Assembly (NCBI RefSeq): GCF_030272615.1
Contig: NC_081415.1
Span: 232,385,303 to 232,449,302, forward strand
Source: Cryptomeria japonica
Taxonomy: Eukaryota; Streptophyta; Pinopsida; Cupressales; Cupressaceae
Length of the DNA stretch: 64,000 nucleotides
Direction: 5' to 3'
Shown here: positions 22,894 through 35,356 of the stretch, in pieces
Layout: every line of letters begins with the position of its first letter
How positions within the stretch are numbered: the stretch's first letter is position 1
The notes under the pieces: generated by a model
Seen by the model: only the letters and a program-made list of their open reading frames with translations
Told to the model about the DNA's origin: nothing
Database searches by the model: none
Translations under genes and position numbers: made by a program

Positions 22894-24291
22894 GGAAGAG
22901 AAATAGAGAGTCAGAAGATTCGTAAGTATTTAAGGTTGAATCATTCAGAAGATTTGATCATTAGGGATAAGAGCAAAGGAGTGATGACAAGAAGAAGATT
23001 GACACCTGATGAGGTATGCTAAATTTCTCAAGTTGAACCGGTATCAGTAACTAAAGCATGTAAAGATGAATCCTGGATGAAAACTATGGAAGAAGAATTA
23101 GATCAAATAGAAAAGAATAACACATGGATTTTAGTTCCCCGACCTAAAAATGAGAATTTTATTGGAACTAAATGGGTTTTAAGGAATAAACTAAATTAAG
23201 ATGGACAAGTTGTGAGGAACAAAGCTATATTGGTTTGTAAAGGATATTCTCAGAAGGAAGGAATTTATTATGGCTAAACTTTTGCACCTATAGCTAGGAT
23301 TGAAGCTGTAAGATTATTTCTTACCTATGCTGCACATAAAAACTACTAGGTTTATCAGATGGATGTTAAGTGTTCTTTTCCAAATGGGGATCTTGATGAG
23401 GAAGTTTATATTGAGCAACCTGATGGTTTTTCACTTTCACATGATAAAAACTTGGTTTGCAGGTTAAAGAAAGCCTTATATGGATTAAAACAGGCACCTA
23501 GAGCTTCGTATGCAAGGTTGGACAAATGTATTTTAAAACTTGGTTTCACTAAAGGTAATGCTGACAATAATCTATATTATAAAGTCATTGATGAAACTAC
23601 ACTGGTAAATCCTACAAGATACAAGTCTATGATTGGAGGTATGCTATATTTGACTCAGACTAGACCAGATATAATGAATGCAGTTTGCATTGCATCAAGA
23701 TATCAAAGTGATCCTAGAGAAAATCATGAGAGTGCGGTGAAAAGGATTTTTAGATACTTACAAGGAACATCTGAATATGGTTTGTGGTATCCTAAAGATG
23801 ATGAATTTACTTTATGTGCATATACAGATGCAAATTGGGCAAGTGATGTTGATGACCGAAAAAGTACTTCTGGTGGAGCTTTCTTTCTTGGAAAGAAATT
23901 TATTTCATGGATCAACAAGAAACAGTCATGTACCTCTTTATCTACTACTGAAGTTGAGTATGTTGCTGCTACTACTAACTGTACACAAGTTCTATGGATG
24001 AAGCAAATGTTGAAGGATATAAAAGTGCATTACAATGAACCGGTAGTTATTTACTGTGATAACTCTTCTACTATAGACATATCAAAGAATCTGGTATTTC
24101 ACTCTAAGACAAAGCACATATCTATCAAGTACAACTTTTTGAAGGAAAATGTGGAAGAAAATGAAGTTAGATTGGTTTATGTGAACACTAAAGAGCATAT
24201 TGTAGACATCTTCACTAAACCTTTGCCTAAAGAGTTATTTGAGTATCTCAGAGATAGATTAGGGGTTTTTGCCCCTCCAACAGAAAACTGA
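22894..24291 (+). pseudogene. Copia RT-RNase H with YVDD region deleted, unit 2
   Basis: The RT N-terminal part (22900-23358) has stops at about 23020, 23200, 23275 and 23347. From 23359 to 24291 the frame is open for 310 codons: MDVKCSFPNGDLDEEVYIEQ, ALYGLKQAPRASY, then the RNase H with AYTDANWASDVDD, STTEVEYVAAT and YCDNSSTID, ending VDIFTKPLPKE. Compared with unit 1 (19496-19773) 273 bp, exactly 91 codons, are missing. They include the catalytic FVDD, and the junction keeps one GATGA of the two that flank the lost segment. This RT cannot be active, but the RNase H could in principle fold. Confidence 0.88.
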
Positions 24292-24658
24292 TTGATGCTA
24301 TTTGGCATGAGTCTGGTATGCATTATCAGAGCTATTATTCATTCTATATTGATGTGGTGATGCTACTACTCAGGGGGAGTACTTAGTCTTGTGATTCAGC
24401 GGTTTATGATTTTTCTTTGATATTTATGTCAGATCTTTGGCATTGATGTCAAAGGAGGAGAGATATTCATGTGAAAAACTTAAGGAGTTATATACATTAG
24501 AGGGAGAAATATGCAGAAAAAAACTGTGATATTATCTACAGGGAGAGTATGGATCAAAAGTTCATTGCTATATTCTTGTGTGGGAGATTTGTTTGGCATT
24601 TCTTGGCACTTGGATTTTTTCCACATCTAGTGTTGCTATCAATGCCAAAGGGGGAGAT
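24292..24658 (+). other. 3' untranslated region and polypurine tract, unit 2
   Basis: CCAAAGGGGGAGAT at about 24645-24658 precedes the LTR. Upstream, GTGTTGCTATCAATG matches the pol-less elements (GTGTTGCCATCAATG). Confidence 0.8.
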
Positions 24659-25844
24659 TGTTGGCAATTTGGAGAAATTGATTACGTGTTGCATTGATGT
24701 TTTGTCATTGATGTCAACACTAGCTATTTTGGTTGTTTACTAGTATCCTTTTGGTCCCAGTAGGATATTTGGTTTCTAGTTGGTAAGCTCATGTTGATCT
24801 GGTATCCTCCGATATACTTTGGCTTATGGAATTGTCCCAAATCTAATATTCATGCTACTCAGATATATGTTCAATCAATTGGTATTGATTTGGTGATTAG
24901 ATGCTATCTTATATGCTGGTAAGCCTGATTTATTGATCCGGTGAGGGTTTCACCAACAAAGCTTTGTTGAAGATCATTTGATACTATGCATAAGTGTTAT
25001 TGGTGTGGCTTCTAGTAGGTTTTCAGGATGCTGATGGTTATCATGTTTGTGTTCCATTTGATTGGTGGTGTTGCATTTAGCATGGAACCTATTATGTACT
25101 ATCTAGGTTATGGACCAACTTAATGTAACGTGTTGTTGGGACTCCTCGATGTGTTTCCACAATGACTTATGGGTTGGATGATATTTGTTTGGTCTCAGAC
25201 CGACATGTTTTATAATTATGTAATAGGTTTTATTTTTTGGTGGCTGACCTAATTGTTTAAGGTCGAGGGTTTGAATATATATGATGTAAGACATCTTTGT
25301 AGATCATGAAAAAATGGTATGTAAGCAAATAATGGAATAATCACTCATGCAGAGGATTTGGTCGATCATACGTGATCGAGGGGTTTATGCAAGAGGTTTA
25401 AGAACTCTAGTATTGAGCTTAACCAGAACTGTACTCAGGTATAGGAGATGTTATTATTGCAGTTCATTCTTCCTTCTGGATTATAGTCTAGATTTTTATG
25501 TAGTCAGTGAGACTCCTTTTGTAATGAGTATTGTCCTTTAGGCTATTGGCCTTTCTGCAATTGCAGGACCCTCAATTTGTAATCACATACTTACTGCAGA
25601 AGTATTATTTGATTGTGGGTAGGATTCCCATCATTTTTTTTCCCTTTACTGGGTTTTCCACGTATAAATATTATTGTCATGTGGTTGGTATCTATTTTGT
25701 AATTGATGCTTGTGCTTAATTGGTATAAGCTGTTATTTATGTGTTTCAGTAATTAATTTTAAATTTATTAATATTCTGGTAGTCTGGTGACAACTGATTC
25801 ACCCCCCCTCTTAGTTGTCCTTTGTTTATTTGAACTGTCTAAAA
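24659..25844 (+). repeat. 3' LTR of copia unit 2
   Basis: About 1,186 bp, TGTTGGCAATTTGG to CTGTCTAAAA, where CAACA-type ending has been lost. Contains GATTCACCCCCCCTCTTAG near 25797-25815. Abuts gypsy integrase sequence at 25845. Confidence 0.8.
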
Positions 25845-26857
25845 AGAAGCTACTGAGAATTGGATATTATTGGCCTACTATGGAAAAGGATTCCTACAAA
25901 TATGTACAAAAATGTACAAAATGTCAAGTTTATGGAGACCTAATTCATGCACCTGCATAGGATCTCCAACCTATCACATCACCATGGCCATTCTCATAAT
26001 TAAGTTTGAATCTTATTGGTAAAGTTCATCCTAATTCTTCCAATGGACAAAAATTCATCTTAATAGCTATCAAATATTTTACCAAGTGGGTCAAGAGAAT
26101 CCCTCTAACATATACCATTGGTAAGAAGATAACTAAATTCATGCTTAACTACATCATATGTTGGTATGAGGTTCCAATGTGTATAGCAACTGATAATGGA
26201 TGACCATTTAAGAATCAAGAAATGCATAAACTGTGTGATCAATTATAGATACAATAGAGATTTGCAACTCCATACTATCCACAAAGTAATGGACAACTAG
26301 AGGAAACTAACAAAACAATATTGAAGATCCTAAAGAAAGTTGTCACTAAAACATGACGGGACTGACATCTTTAGTTAAAACCTGCTCTTTGGGCTTACAG
26401 AATAGGTGTGTGCACAAATACAAGAGCAACACCTTATTCATTAGTGTGTGGTTCAGAAGCAATTCTGCCCATTGAAATAGAACTACCTTCTTTAAGAGTT
26501 TCCTTGAAACACATTATATTAGAGGAAGACTATCGAGTTGCAAGGCTACAAGAGATTGAAATGCTCAATGAAAAGCGACATAGTGCATTAAATCACTTAC
26601 AAGGTTATCAAAACAGACTGACAAGGAGTTACAATAAAAGAGTAAGACCAAGGAATTTTGAAGTGGGAGATCTAGCCCCCATGAAGAATCAACGAAACCT
26701 AGCAGAACATGAAAAGCCAGGAAAGTTTGAACCTAGCTGGCTAGGTCCTTATATTATAACAAGGGTCATTGGAAATGAAGCATATAATTTGGTGATCATG
26801 GAGGGAGATCTACTCTCTGACCCTATGAACATGCACCTTAAACAATACAACATCTAA
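25845..26857 (+). pseudogene. Ty3/gypsy integrase fragment
   Basis: Starts inside the zinc-binding region (RIGYYWPTMEKDSYKYVQKC then CTKC). Core: the first Asp region is damaged (WPFS then NLIGKVHPNSSNGQKFILI), the second Asp is in ATDNG, and the Glu is present in SNGQLEETNKT at about 26300. The C-terminal GPY/F module is GKFEPSWLGPYIITRVIGNEAYNL. In-frame stops occur near 25958, 26201 and 26245. It is closely related to the integrase of the Tat-type element at 62.4-63.5 kb. The copia unit ending at 25844 interrupted it; the upstream gypsy part is not in the window. Confidence 0.85.
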
Positions 26858-27338
26858 GGGCTGGGTTAGTTTAGGTTTTACTTTCTGAATTTGCATATCA
26901 TTTTCTTAAAGAGCACTGTATTTCATATAGTTTCTTTTTCAAATGCATCACATTCATAATTTTCATAACCTATAGTTTTTACATTCACATATAGTTGCAT
27001 CAATAAAACAAGGGGATTTTTTTAGTTACTCAACTGTGTGTACTCAAAAGGAGTGAGGGTCATCTCATTGCTTAGATACTTATACATGAAATTTTTGAAA
27101 GTCCTAGGTCCTTCATCCTTATCATCACCCTATGATTGGCTTTATCTTTGGTTGGGTAGAAGTTTTATTATTGAGCCTTGTTATCTGAAAGCTATCAATT
27201 TATATATCTTACACATTAATGGTTTGATCTAAATAATTGTAGATACTTGGTTGATCATATGGCTAGTAAAAAATTCAAATTTCTGCTTCAACGCCGCTAT
27301 AATTATCACACTCTTGTAGGTTTGATTATTTACAAGCC
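26858..27338 (+). other. Gypsy sequence downstream of integrase
   Basis: No gene recognised. Interrupted at 27339 by a solo LTR and resuming at 28597-28699. Confidence 0.5.
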
Positions 27339-28596
27339 TGTTACTAGCAGCCAAGAGGGAAGAATGAGAGGGGGGGAGGATGAATCGGTCTTCACTAGAA
27401 TAACAAACTTAACCACAAAACATAGATATGATAAATTGCAACAATAAGACAGATAAATAGATTAATAGCACAACACACAAAACCAAGATTTTGACATAGA
27501 AAACCCAGTTAAGGGAAAAACCACAGTGGGAACCTACCCACAATAAGATAATATTCTATAGTGGTATTTGAAAATGTTACAATGGGCAATGCACATGCAT
27601 TCAGGAACACTACCTAGAGCTCAGTGCTCAAATATAATGGCCCGAAAGGCTACAACCCTCTGGGAAGTCTCACTGACTTACAATAAGATTTAGACTACAA
27701 TCTAGAAGAAATGAAGTGTAAGAATAACATCTCCAAATACCTGATTATAGTTCTGGTTAAGCACACATGTCTTCCCTACAACACCAATCTCACCACAAAC
27801 TCAACACCGAAAAGATAAATCACTTGTTCGCACACAAACCTCTGTCTGATAATGCAAACACAACATCGACACCTAAACTGCATGACTATATCAGCTATAT
27901 ATACAATTCATCAACCTTGATAACAAGGTCGGCTAAACCCTCAACCCTCAATTACAAAATTACATCACACACTACAAATATCAGCCACCAGACCAATATA
28001 ATGGTTTACATAGCATAATATGATCCTCAATCAAATTCCCAAACTCACAACTCCATCAGAAATCACACCAAGATCAACCACAACATGCTACACCACCACA
28101 AATACTGCATAACACCAAAATCATCACCGGTTGATAGAAACCACCAAAAAATCACACAACGATCAGTGTGGATCACCAAAACAAATAGGACATGACTAAG
28201 AAACACCATCAAGCATGTTAGAATCATCCAAAATAGCTACACTAACAACACTTTTCAAATCTTCATTGGTCAACGTCTGAAAGCTCAAGAACACAACCAA
28301 TCAACAACTGTCATGAAGAAAGATACCTTGCGGAGCACCAAATCATGATCCAACTGAAATGAAGATACATAAGACCATCCCAAGTAATATCTCAAAAATC
28401 TTAGCACTAGATTTGATCACACCAGAATATACCGGAGGATATACTAGATTTAGCAAAACAGTGATCAACAAACTAACACTACAAACCAGATCAAAAAACT
28501 TGGCAATCTACAATCACTTGAGCAAATCACAGGAATATATTGACATCAATGACAACAACATATCCTAGCAGCAATAGTGACCAACAATATCCAACA
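27339..28596 (-). repeat. Solo copia-type LTR
   Basis: TGTTACTAG at the left, CCAACA at the right, 1,258 bp, flanked by AAGCC (27334-27338) and AAGCT (28597-28601), a target duplication with one mismatch. It carries GAGAGGGGGGGAGGATGAATC near the left edge, GGGAAAAACC, and a GTGGG-AACCTA-CCCAC hairpin near 27528-27545, in the arrangement of the other minus-strand copia LTRs. No primer site or polypurine tract adjoins, so it is probably the product of LTR-LTR recombination. Confidence 0.65.
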
Positions 28597-28699
28597 AAGC
28601 TAATGCAAGAGAATAAAAGAGAAAATATAGCTATGTTTACATATCGATCAAAAAAAAAAAGAGCAAAGATATATAACTAAAATATCGTGCAATAAAATC

Positions 28700-29690
28700 T
28701 GTAGACACCTAAAATTAATATTTAATTAATTTAATCTTATTAACATAATGAATTGATTTTGTTATCATTATTCTTCTCAGTGTTAATTAATTCCAATTTA
28801 ATTAATCCTGTCACTATTGTGTATTAATTAATTTATCAAATAAATTAATTATTCCCCTATTCTTCTAAAGTCCCTTCCAATAATTATTTCTTCTAAACTT
28901 ACTCGGTTAATTAATTTTAATTAATTAACCTAGTCATGTGATTCCTACAAATCAGTTTTCCTAATCCCCACTTAACCTAATTAATCCTTCTAGAATCTCT
29001 CATAATCATGCTTATCATTATCCTTCAATTTTATATTCCCACTCATGTCACATCAACATTGATCCTCTCAAAGAAATTCAAATTTCTTTGAATCCCTCCA
29101 TGCATCCTTCATTTTGGAATTTTTAATTCCTCATTTTGAAATTCAAATTTCCTTTCCCCCCTCTTCTCAAGGAATTTTACATTCCTGTTTATTTTCCCAA
29201 GGCACCCTTAATCCATGCCTTCCATCTTAAATCAATCTCAACCCTCCATAACCAAATCAATCTTGGCCCTTCATTGGCCTCCTCCAATCTATAAATTGGA
29301 GGATCATTCCCTCACAAAGGGATCCACTTCTCATATCATTCTCATGCTGCCCATTTCTCTTCTATCTTCGTCCTATCATACCCTTATAATGCCCAAATAT
29401 CCTCTCATCTATTCCAATTCATCTCATTCATTCTTATCATCCAAATTCAATCCAAACATAATCTTGTTGAGAAAAGGAGAGTAATCGACATCCAAATCAA
29501 GAAAGGAGCACATCAAGTGGAGCATCACAAGGGTACATCTTCCACTTCATCCATAGCTCAATCCGAAGGAGAAGGTAGAATTAGCAAGGTATAAGTGGTT
29601 TGTTTAATGTTTTATGTTTTCTTTGGATTATAACAATTAAATCTTACCTTTCTACATTTTCCCCTCTTCAAAATCTTTTCTATGGGAACA
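28700..29690 (+). repeat. Gypsy LTR (family A), plus orientation
   Basis: Begins TGTAGACACCTAAAATTAAT and has a TATA box (CTATAAAT) near 29290-29297, preceded by CCTCCAAT. It is alignable with the minus-strand sequence 48650-49849 over about 1 kb, including runs such as GGAATTTTTAATTCC and the TATA region, which establishes the family. The 3' end is not clear; similarity fades after about 29690. Confidence 0.55.
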
Positions 29691-30236
29691 TACAGGTAAG
29701 TCCATCAAGGCTATGGATGCTTGCTGGCAATGGAACAATATTAAAGAGGTTACAATGAATAACCTCATCGAGGCTATAGACGTCTGACTGGCAGCGACAC
29801 TCTATCCAAGATGCTTTTGAAATTAGAATAACTTATGTAGCTCATCATATAGGATTCCAAGGGTTTGTAATGATTGCAAGGGTTGGAATTAATTCAATTG
29901 CACACACATAGGCACAAGATGATCAAAAGTCACAAGTATTGGTGAGAAGTTTTCTGCCTCTCCGTTTATAAAACCTAGTTACTCAATGTGTTAAGTTGGA
30001 TAATCCACGGTCTTCTAAGAATGGATTGAACTCCTATATTTGGAATGTTATGTACCTTTAATTAAATTAGTGCATTACAAAATGACGAGTGCAGACAATC
30101 GTCCTTGTACAAATAGGAAGTACATCTTCATCTTGCATACTGCTTTAGCATAGTTTCATATTGAATTTTCATTGTTTCCACATGCACTCTGTAGATCATC
30201 ATATCATGATAGGTCTGCATACTGGGGGCATAGCTG
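29691..30236. other. No recognisable gene
   Basis: Moderately AT-rich, possibly the LTR remainder and truncated gypsy internal sequence. The end (TGCATACTGGGGGCATAGCTG) looks like the stretch after integrase in Tat-type elements. Confidence 0.3.
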
Positions 30237-30422
30237 AAAAAATCCCTAAAAAATCATAAAAAGTCCTGGAAAAATCCCTAAAAGTCATAAAAATTCCTAA
30301 AAAAACCAAAAACATTGAGAAAACACAAAATCCAAAAACATTGAGAAAACACAAAATCCATAAAAATTGAGAAAGAAAAAAAATTTATAAACATTGAGAA
30401 AACACAAAAAACTAAAAACATT
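30237..30422. repeat. A-rich degenerate tandem repeats
   Basis: 30237-30300 repeats AAAATCCCTAAAAATCAT-like units. 30305-30422 holds about four units of 26 bp built on CATTGAGAAAACACAAAATC. Similar repeats follow the integrase of the Tat-type element (63494-63565), suggesting this is the 3' untranslated region of a related element. Confidence 0.75.
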
Positions 30423-31919
30423 CAAATAAAGTCCTGAAAAATCAATCAAAAATGATCCTGAAAAAATAAATCAAAAATATCGAAAAACAATAAAAAACTT
30501 ACAATAAAATGTCTCACAAGAATCAAACACCCTAGCAGATATATAGGAAATGCTTTTCACAAAGTTAACAAAGGATACAACTATCTAGGCAACAATTTGC
30601 AATCAAATTGATCAAGTTGTCTAATCAATCGTATCAAATATCCATATCAAGTGATCATTATCTTGTGTTAAACAAAAGAGGATACACTCGAAATCAAACA
30701 GGTCAGTCTTAAATAGGGTCCACAAATTTATGATATTAGACATTATCAAGCATCACATCAAATAATCAAAGCAAAAACACAAATTAGTATGGTTGTTGAA
30801 TTTTGTCCTAGTGAGTTTTTATCTTTTATCATTTGGAGACAAGTCATACTTCTATGCTACTCAAGGATGTCCACAAGTGACTAGTAGAGCCATGATGGGT
30901 ATGATCATTTTCTTTCTTTGTTGCTTGTGATGTGGACCAATGAAGTTCTGGGGTGATAGTTCCAATGGGTGTCTATATTTGGTATGTTCATTCATCAAGT
31001 ATCCCATGAAGGATAACTATGCATGTGACTACCACACATACCTCAACCCTTGACGTTATTCCTAGAATGGAGGGTTCACTCCTTGTCTGCAATGTGTTTT
31101 TTTTTCAATGAGATATCTTTACATCTTGGTTCCTTATACCATGATGTACAAAGCTCCATCATTACATAATAAGGCTTAGTGATGAATATATATTGCGCTA
31201 TGAATAAGGCACATAAGTTCGTCTATCCATCTTTTTTTTATTATCAATCTTTTCATTTCATTTTCTCATCTCACCATGTTGATTCCATCTCAAGATCTTT
31301 CTCTCATCAAATATCTCTTCTCAAATCAATTTCATCATTCATCTAACATGTCATTTCCTATCGTTTCATCTAAAATGTTCTTTCATCAATTTTCCCTCTC
31401 TTTCTTTCATCCTACTAATATTTATTCTAAAGGTAATCAAGTCAAAAATGGTGAAGCAATATTCTAGCATATTTTCAACAAAAATATTCATTTAAGTTCC
31501 ATTCATTTAGTTTCATTTAAGTTGGATTCTTTTACTTTAATTTAGGTGTATTCATTTAATTCATATAGTTACATTCATTCATTAGTATTTAGATTCATTG
31601 TCATATAATTACATTCATTCATTAACATTTAAATTAAATATCATATAGTTGCATTCATTTGATTAATATAGATTCATTATCATAAATAAGTGCATTCACA
31701 ATCAACTTGAGAGATCATTACATTACACATACATCATAAAGAATATAGAAATCATATATCGTGAAGCATATAAAAATCATACATCATATAAATAGAGCAC
31801 ATGCATATAGATCACTGCCAAAACCGCATATCATGTATATAGCTCAAAAATGATAATGTGTCATAATACAATCACATAAAATACCCAAAGGCTCAAGTCT
31901 CATAAATAATAGTGTCAAC
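30423..31919 (+). other. Tat-like 3' region without recognisable gene
   Basis: No coding domain on either strand. 31500-31690 is a degenerate repeat of TTCATTTAG / ATATAGTTACATTCATT units. Confidence 0.4.
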
Positions 31920-33870
31920 CAACACTACCTCTATCAGCTGGCATATCCTGCCTATTGATATCTGGCCCTAGGATGTACTAATGGTGCCTTAGCTGTACCC
32001 ATAACACCCCCACTACTCGCTCTCTGCGATGTAGATCTACTAGAACTTGATCAACCCTTGTAGTCATGGTAACTAGGAGCTCTCTATCCCTTGGGAACCA
32101 CCCCCTCATAAAGCTATCTATAATACAATGTCTCTTGAGCAACATCAAAACACCTATCAGATAGTATGTCTATATATCTAAACTAGGAGCAAAATGCTTA
32201 TCATAAACATCTTAGACTAACTATGCTCACCGATGTGCATCATATCAATCAATAATAGCCTGATCCCTCTGTGTGACAACAACAACGTACTCCCTTTGAA
32301 ATAGAGCCCTGTCATCTTGTCTCAGTTGTCTCTCTTGGGCTAGTGCATCCTCTAGGCTCTGAATCCTATCTCTAAGAACCTATGGATCATCATCATCATC
32401 ATCTCCTCCTTGCCCTCCACCCTATGCACCTACCTTTATAGCAGGTACATCCTCCAGCTCTGGTATGTCACTGTCATGTGAATCATCATCACCCTCATCT
32501 CTACTCGATGATCCAAAAGTCAAATCATTGTCATCCCCACTACTACTTCTAGACCCGATATCTCTAGTGATGTTTATAACCTCCTCCTCGTCATCTCCCC
32601 CCTCATCTCCTTTGTCATCCTCGTCATCCCCGTCATCTCCACCATCCCCCTCCTCCTCATCATCTCTCCTCCACTATCTCTTTTGATGAATCTACTGAGG
32701 TGTGATAGGAATGATAAGATCAGTAAGTCGGGTAGGCCTATGTCTGGCCCACCATGCATCATATTGTGGTGTCATGCCTAGATATGCAACTATAGCTATC
32801 CATCCCCACTATACTACCCAAATAGAATCAAACTCTACAATAGCCACATGCGACTATATGCAAGCACCACAATCGGATACCTCTCAAGACACCAGAGCAA
32901 AGTAAGTCATCACTGTAGGTACTCCCTGTACCTCTCCAAACTACCTAAGCACCCATCCTGCTGGTGCATGTCAATAATCCTCTAAGTGTCCACAGTCGTA
33001 CCTATAAGATACCTTTGCTGCCTGCATAATGGTAGATGTTGATCATCATCTGCCCAACTAGGGGAGCCCAAGTAAGATCTCAAAATAAGGTGTTGTAAGA
33101 TATCAATCTGATCATTCCAATACAAAGTGTTACTCGAGCCTCTACGCCTAATCCTGGGTGTATATTTGAAAGCATATGGCTCCTCTGCCTAAAGAGAAAC
33201 ATGAACCACTATCCTAGAGATAGAAATATGCTCTGAAGCCTAGACCTAGAGAAATGTCATACCACAACTAATCGATCTATATGTCAAATAAACAATACCT
33301 TGCATCTGATAATACAACATGGCAAGAAGCCAAGGACCCCATGCAAACATGCATCGGTAAATGATCATATCATGTATGACTCTACCCCATTTGACTAGGA
33401 ATCCATGACCTCTCCTATCAGGATTGAGTAGGCCTGATACAATGCTACATAGAACTACTGTTAGATCATCATAATCTGGATGACTCCATGATATATCATA
33501 ATGACCGCGATTATGTAAATCCTGTTGCTCGCAATCAAAAAGCTCATAGAGTCCTATAATACTAGTCTGATGATCATATACGACTCTCTCACCATGAATA
33601 GGAATATGAAGGATATGCTAGACATTCTCTAATGTGATAGATGCCTCGCCAGTAGGAAGATGAAATGAACAAGTCTCTGAATGTCACTACTTAATTAATG
33701 TGGTGATCAAGGCCCTATTGGTTGTAATCTCTGGAAGATGCAAAACATGATATAAACAAAGATGTCAGATAAGTGCAACATCCTTAGCAAGTAACTAATC
33801 ATGAAGATTGAGACCACCTAGTTTACTCTATATGCAACCAAACATGCCAAGATTCTCCTGCAAGCAAAAA
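31920..33870 (-). pseudogene. Aminotransferase-like plant mobile domain (PMD) protein, antisense in a Tat-like element
   Basis: Minus-strand translation gives the diagnostic PMD segment ALITTLIK (stop) WHSETCSFHLPTGEASITLENV near 33620-33720, followed by HILHIPIHGERVVYD. Further on are VIHDMIIYRCMFAWGPWLLA and EEPYAFKYTPRIRRRG. Near 32450-32680 there is a Ser/Asp/Glu-rich acidic region, then a short coiled coil (DRIQSLEDALAQERQLRQDD). At least ten stops break the frame. A good 3' splice-like site (TTTTTGCTTGCAG) lies just before the first recognisable exon at about 33860, so the intact gene may have been spliced. PMD proteins include host MAIN/MAIL proteins and transposon-carried copies. Position between a Tat-like 3' region and its polypurine tract supports a transposon-carried antisense gene. 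Confidence 0.75.
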
Positions 33871-33934
33871 TGATGCAAGTATCAGATACCTTAACTTGCA
33901 AGACAAATTCATAAAATGCCTGATAAAAAATAAC

Positions 33935-34160
33935 TTATTTCAACACTTGCACAACAAAAACAACTTATGTGCAACATTTATTACTAGTGTGGTACATTTG
34001 CAATGAATGCATGACATTTAAGACTCTTGCGATACAATATGAATGCATGCGCAAAATGCCAGTCGCTTGCGCAACAATAAGTACTAATGCAAAATACATT
34101 TATGCTTACGTGACAATAAAGACACATGCGTAATGAAATACGAATGCACAAAAATAGAAT
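33935..34160. repeat. Degenerate TGCGCAA / ATGCATGCG repeats
   Basis: About a dozen spaced occurrences of TTGCGCAACA-, ATGCGTAAT- and TGCATGC-like words. Located upstream of the PMD frame in its own sense. Style resembles the repeat following the primer site of the Tat element at 53800-54180. Confidence 0.6.
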
Positions 34161-34558
34161 TATGCATGCATAGAGGTTAAAAGTTTGAGCTCTAAATTTT
34201 TTTTTGAAAATTGGACAAAAAGAGGTTTAAAAAAAGGGCAAAATTTAGGAAATGTAGGATGCCTCCCATGCCAGGTGGTCTCTAATACGAGTGCCCTCGC
34301 TCAGATAGGTACTAACATGATTTGATGCCAGACATGATGATCAAATACTTGCAAGAATTCTCTGAAAACAAATAAATCAATGAGCTCAAAGAAAGCAAAT
34401 GAGCAAAGGAAAAGGTTTTATAACTCATAAATTAGGGTTTTTCTCTCTCCGATGGTCGTGGTCCCCCTGAATTTCAATACCCTTGTAGGCTAGTCAAATG
34501 GACTCGAAATCGCACGAAACTTGACACGATTACTCAACAATACTATATTTTTAAATTG
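34161..34558 (+). other. Tat-like 3' region, left part
   Basis: No gene. Ends at the insertion site of copy 2; it continues at 41274. Confidence 0.5.
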
Positions 34559-34563
34559 GTCTA

Positions 34564-35342
34564 TATTTTAGGATTCCCAAAGATACTGAGACCCGGGGGG
34601 GTGAATCAGTATCTGACCGGTAGGTTAATTTTCTTGACTTATAGCATGAAAAACATATTAAAACTGTGTACCGGTAAACCAGAAATAATGCAACAAATAA
34701 AAATAATAACCACAACATGAAAAGCACACCATAAGACAATGTTTTAATGAGGAAACCCGGTGTGGGAAAAACCTCAGTGGGATTTGTGACCCACAATATT
34801 CACTTACTGGCCAATAAGGGAATATTACTCTTACAATAGGGGGCCTGCACATGCAGGAAGGCCAAGTGCCTAGAGCTCACTGCTCAATTACAAAGGAAGT
34901 CACACTGACTTACAAAAATGGATTATACAAATCCAATGTCATGTACTACTTTAGATTAGCATCTGCTATGCCAGATTCAGTACCGGTTTAAGCTCTCCTA
35001 GATATATAAACCCTTATCCAATAATTCGCATATTAGGTCTACTATTATCTTTCCATTATTCGCATCCTAAATGATCTACAATGATCTCATACATATATGA
35101 GTGATATCACAATCCACCATGTTGGCTTACAAAGATTTTACAATTAATTACAAAATATAAATACACAAAATTCCTATCAGCTAGGGTGTTGGTAATCTTC
35201 CTTTTCGGTATTGGTGTTCTGTGTGCCAGTGTAGAGTTTGTCGGTGTCGGTGCCTACTGGTATCATAAGATTGCAAGGTTGCCATCAATGACAATACCTT
35301 AAATCAACTATAATTTATCATTGGAGTGTGCATTTGCCAACA
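34564..35342 (-). repeat. 3' LTR of pol-less element copy 2
   Basis: About 779 bp, very similar to 40500-41273. Contains two adjacent GTCGGT cores at 35240-35251. Confidence 0.85.
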
Positions 35343-35356
35343 ATCTCCCCCTTTGG
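35343..35356 (-). other. Polypurine tract, copy 2
   Basis: Minus-strand CCAAAGGGGGAGAT directly before LTR start TGTTGGCAAATGC. Confidence 0.9.

Larger units (their letters stand above)
22052..25844 (+). mobile_element. Plus-strand Ty1/copia unit 2, internally deleted
   Basis: Begins with the integrase core immediately after the LTR end at 22051, without primer site, gag or protease, then RT/RNase H, polypurine tract and LTR. The same family as unit 1. It is either a deletion derivative with the LTR at 20830-22051 as its 5' LTR, or the second part of a tandem duplication. Confidence 0.75.

Noticed and set aside
27767-29484. Short plus-strand frames in the solo LTR and gypsy LTR
   Set aside because: No domains; they lie wholly within LTR sequence.
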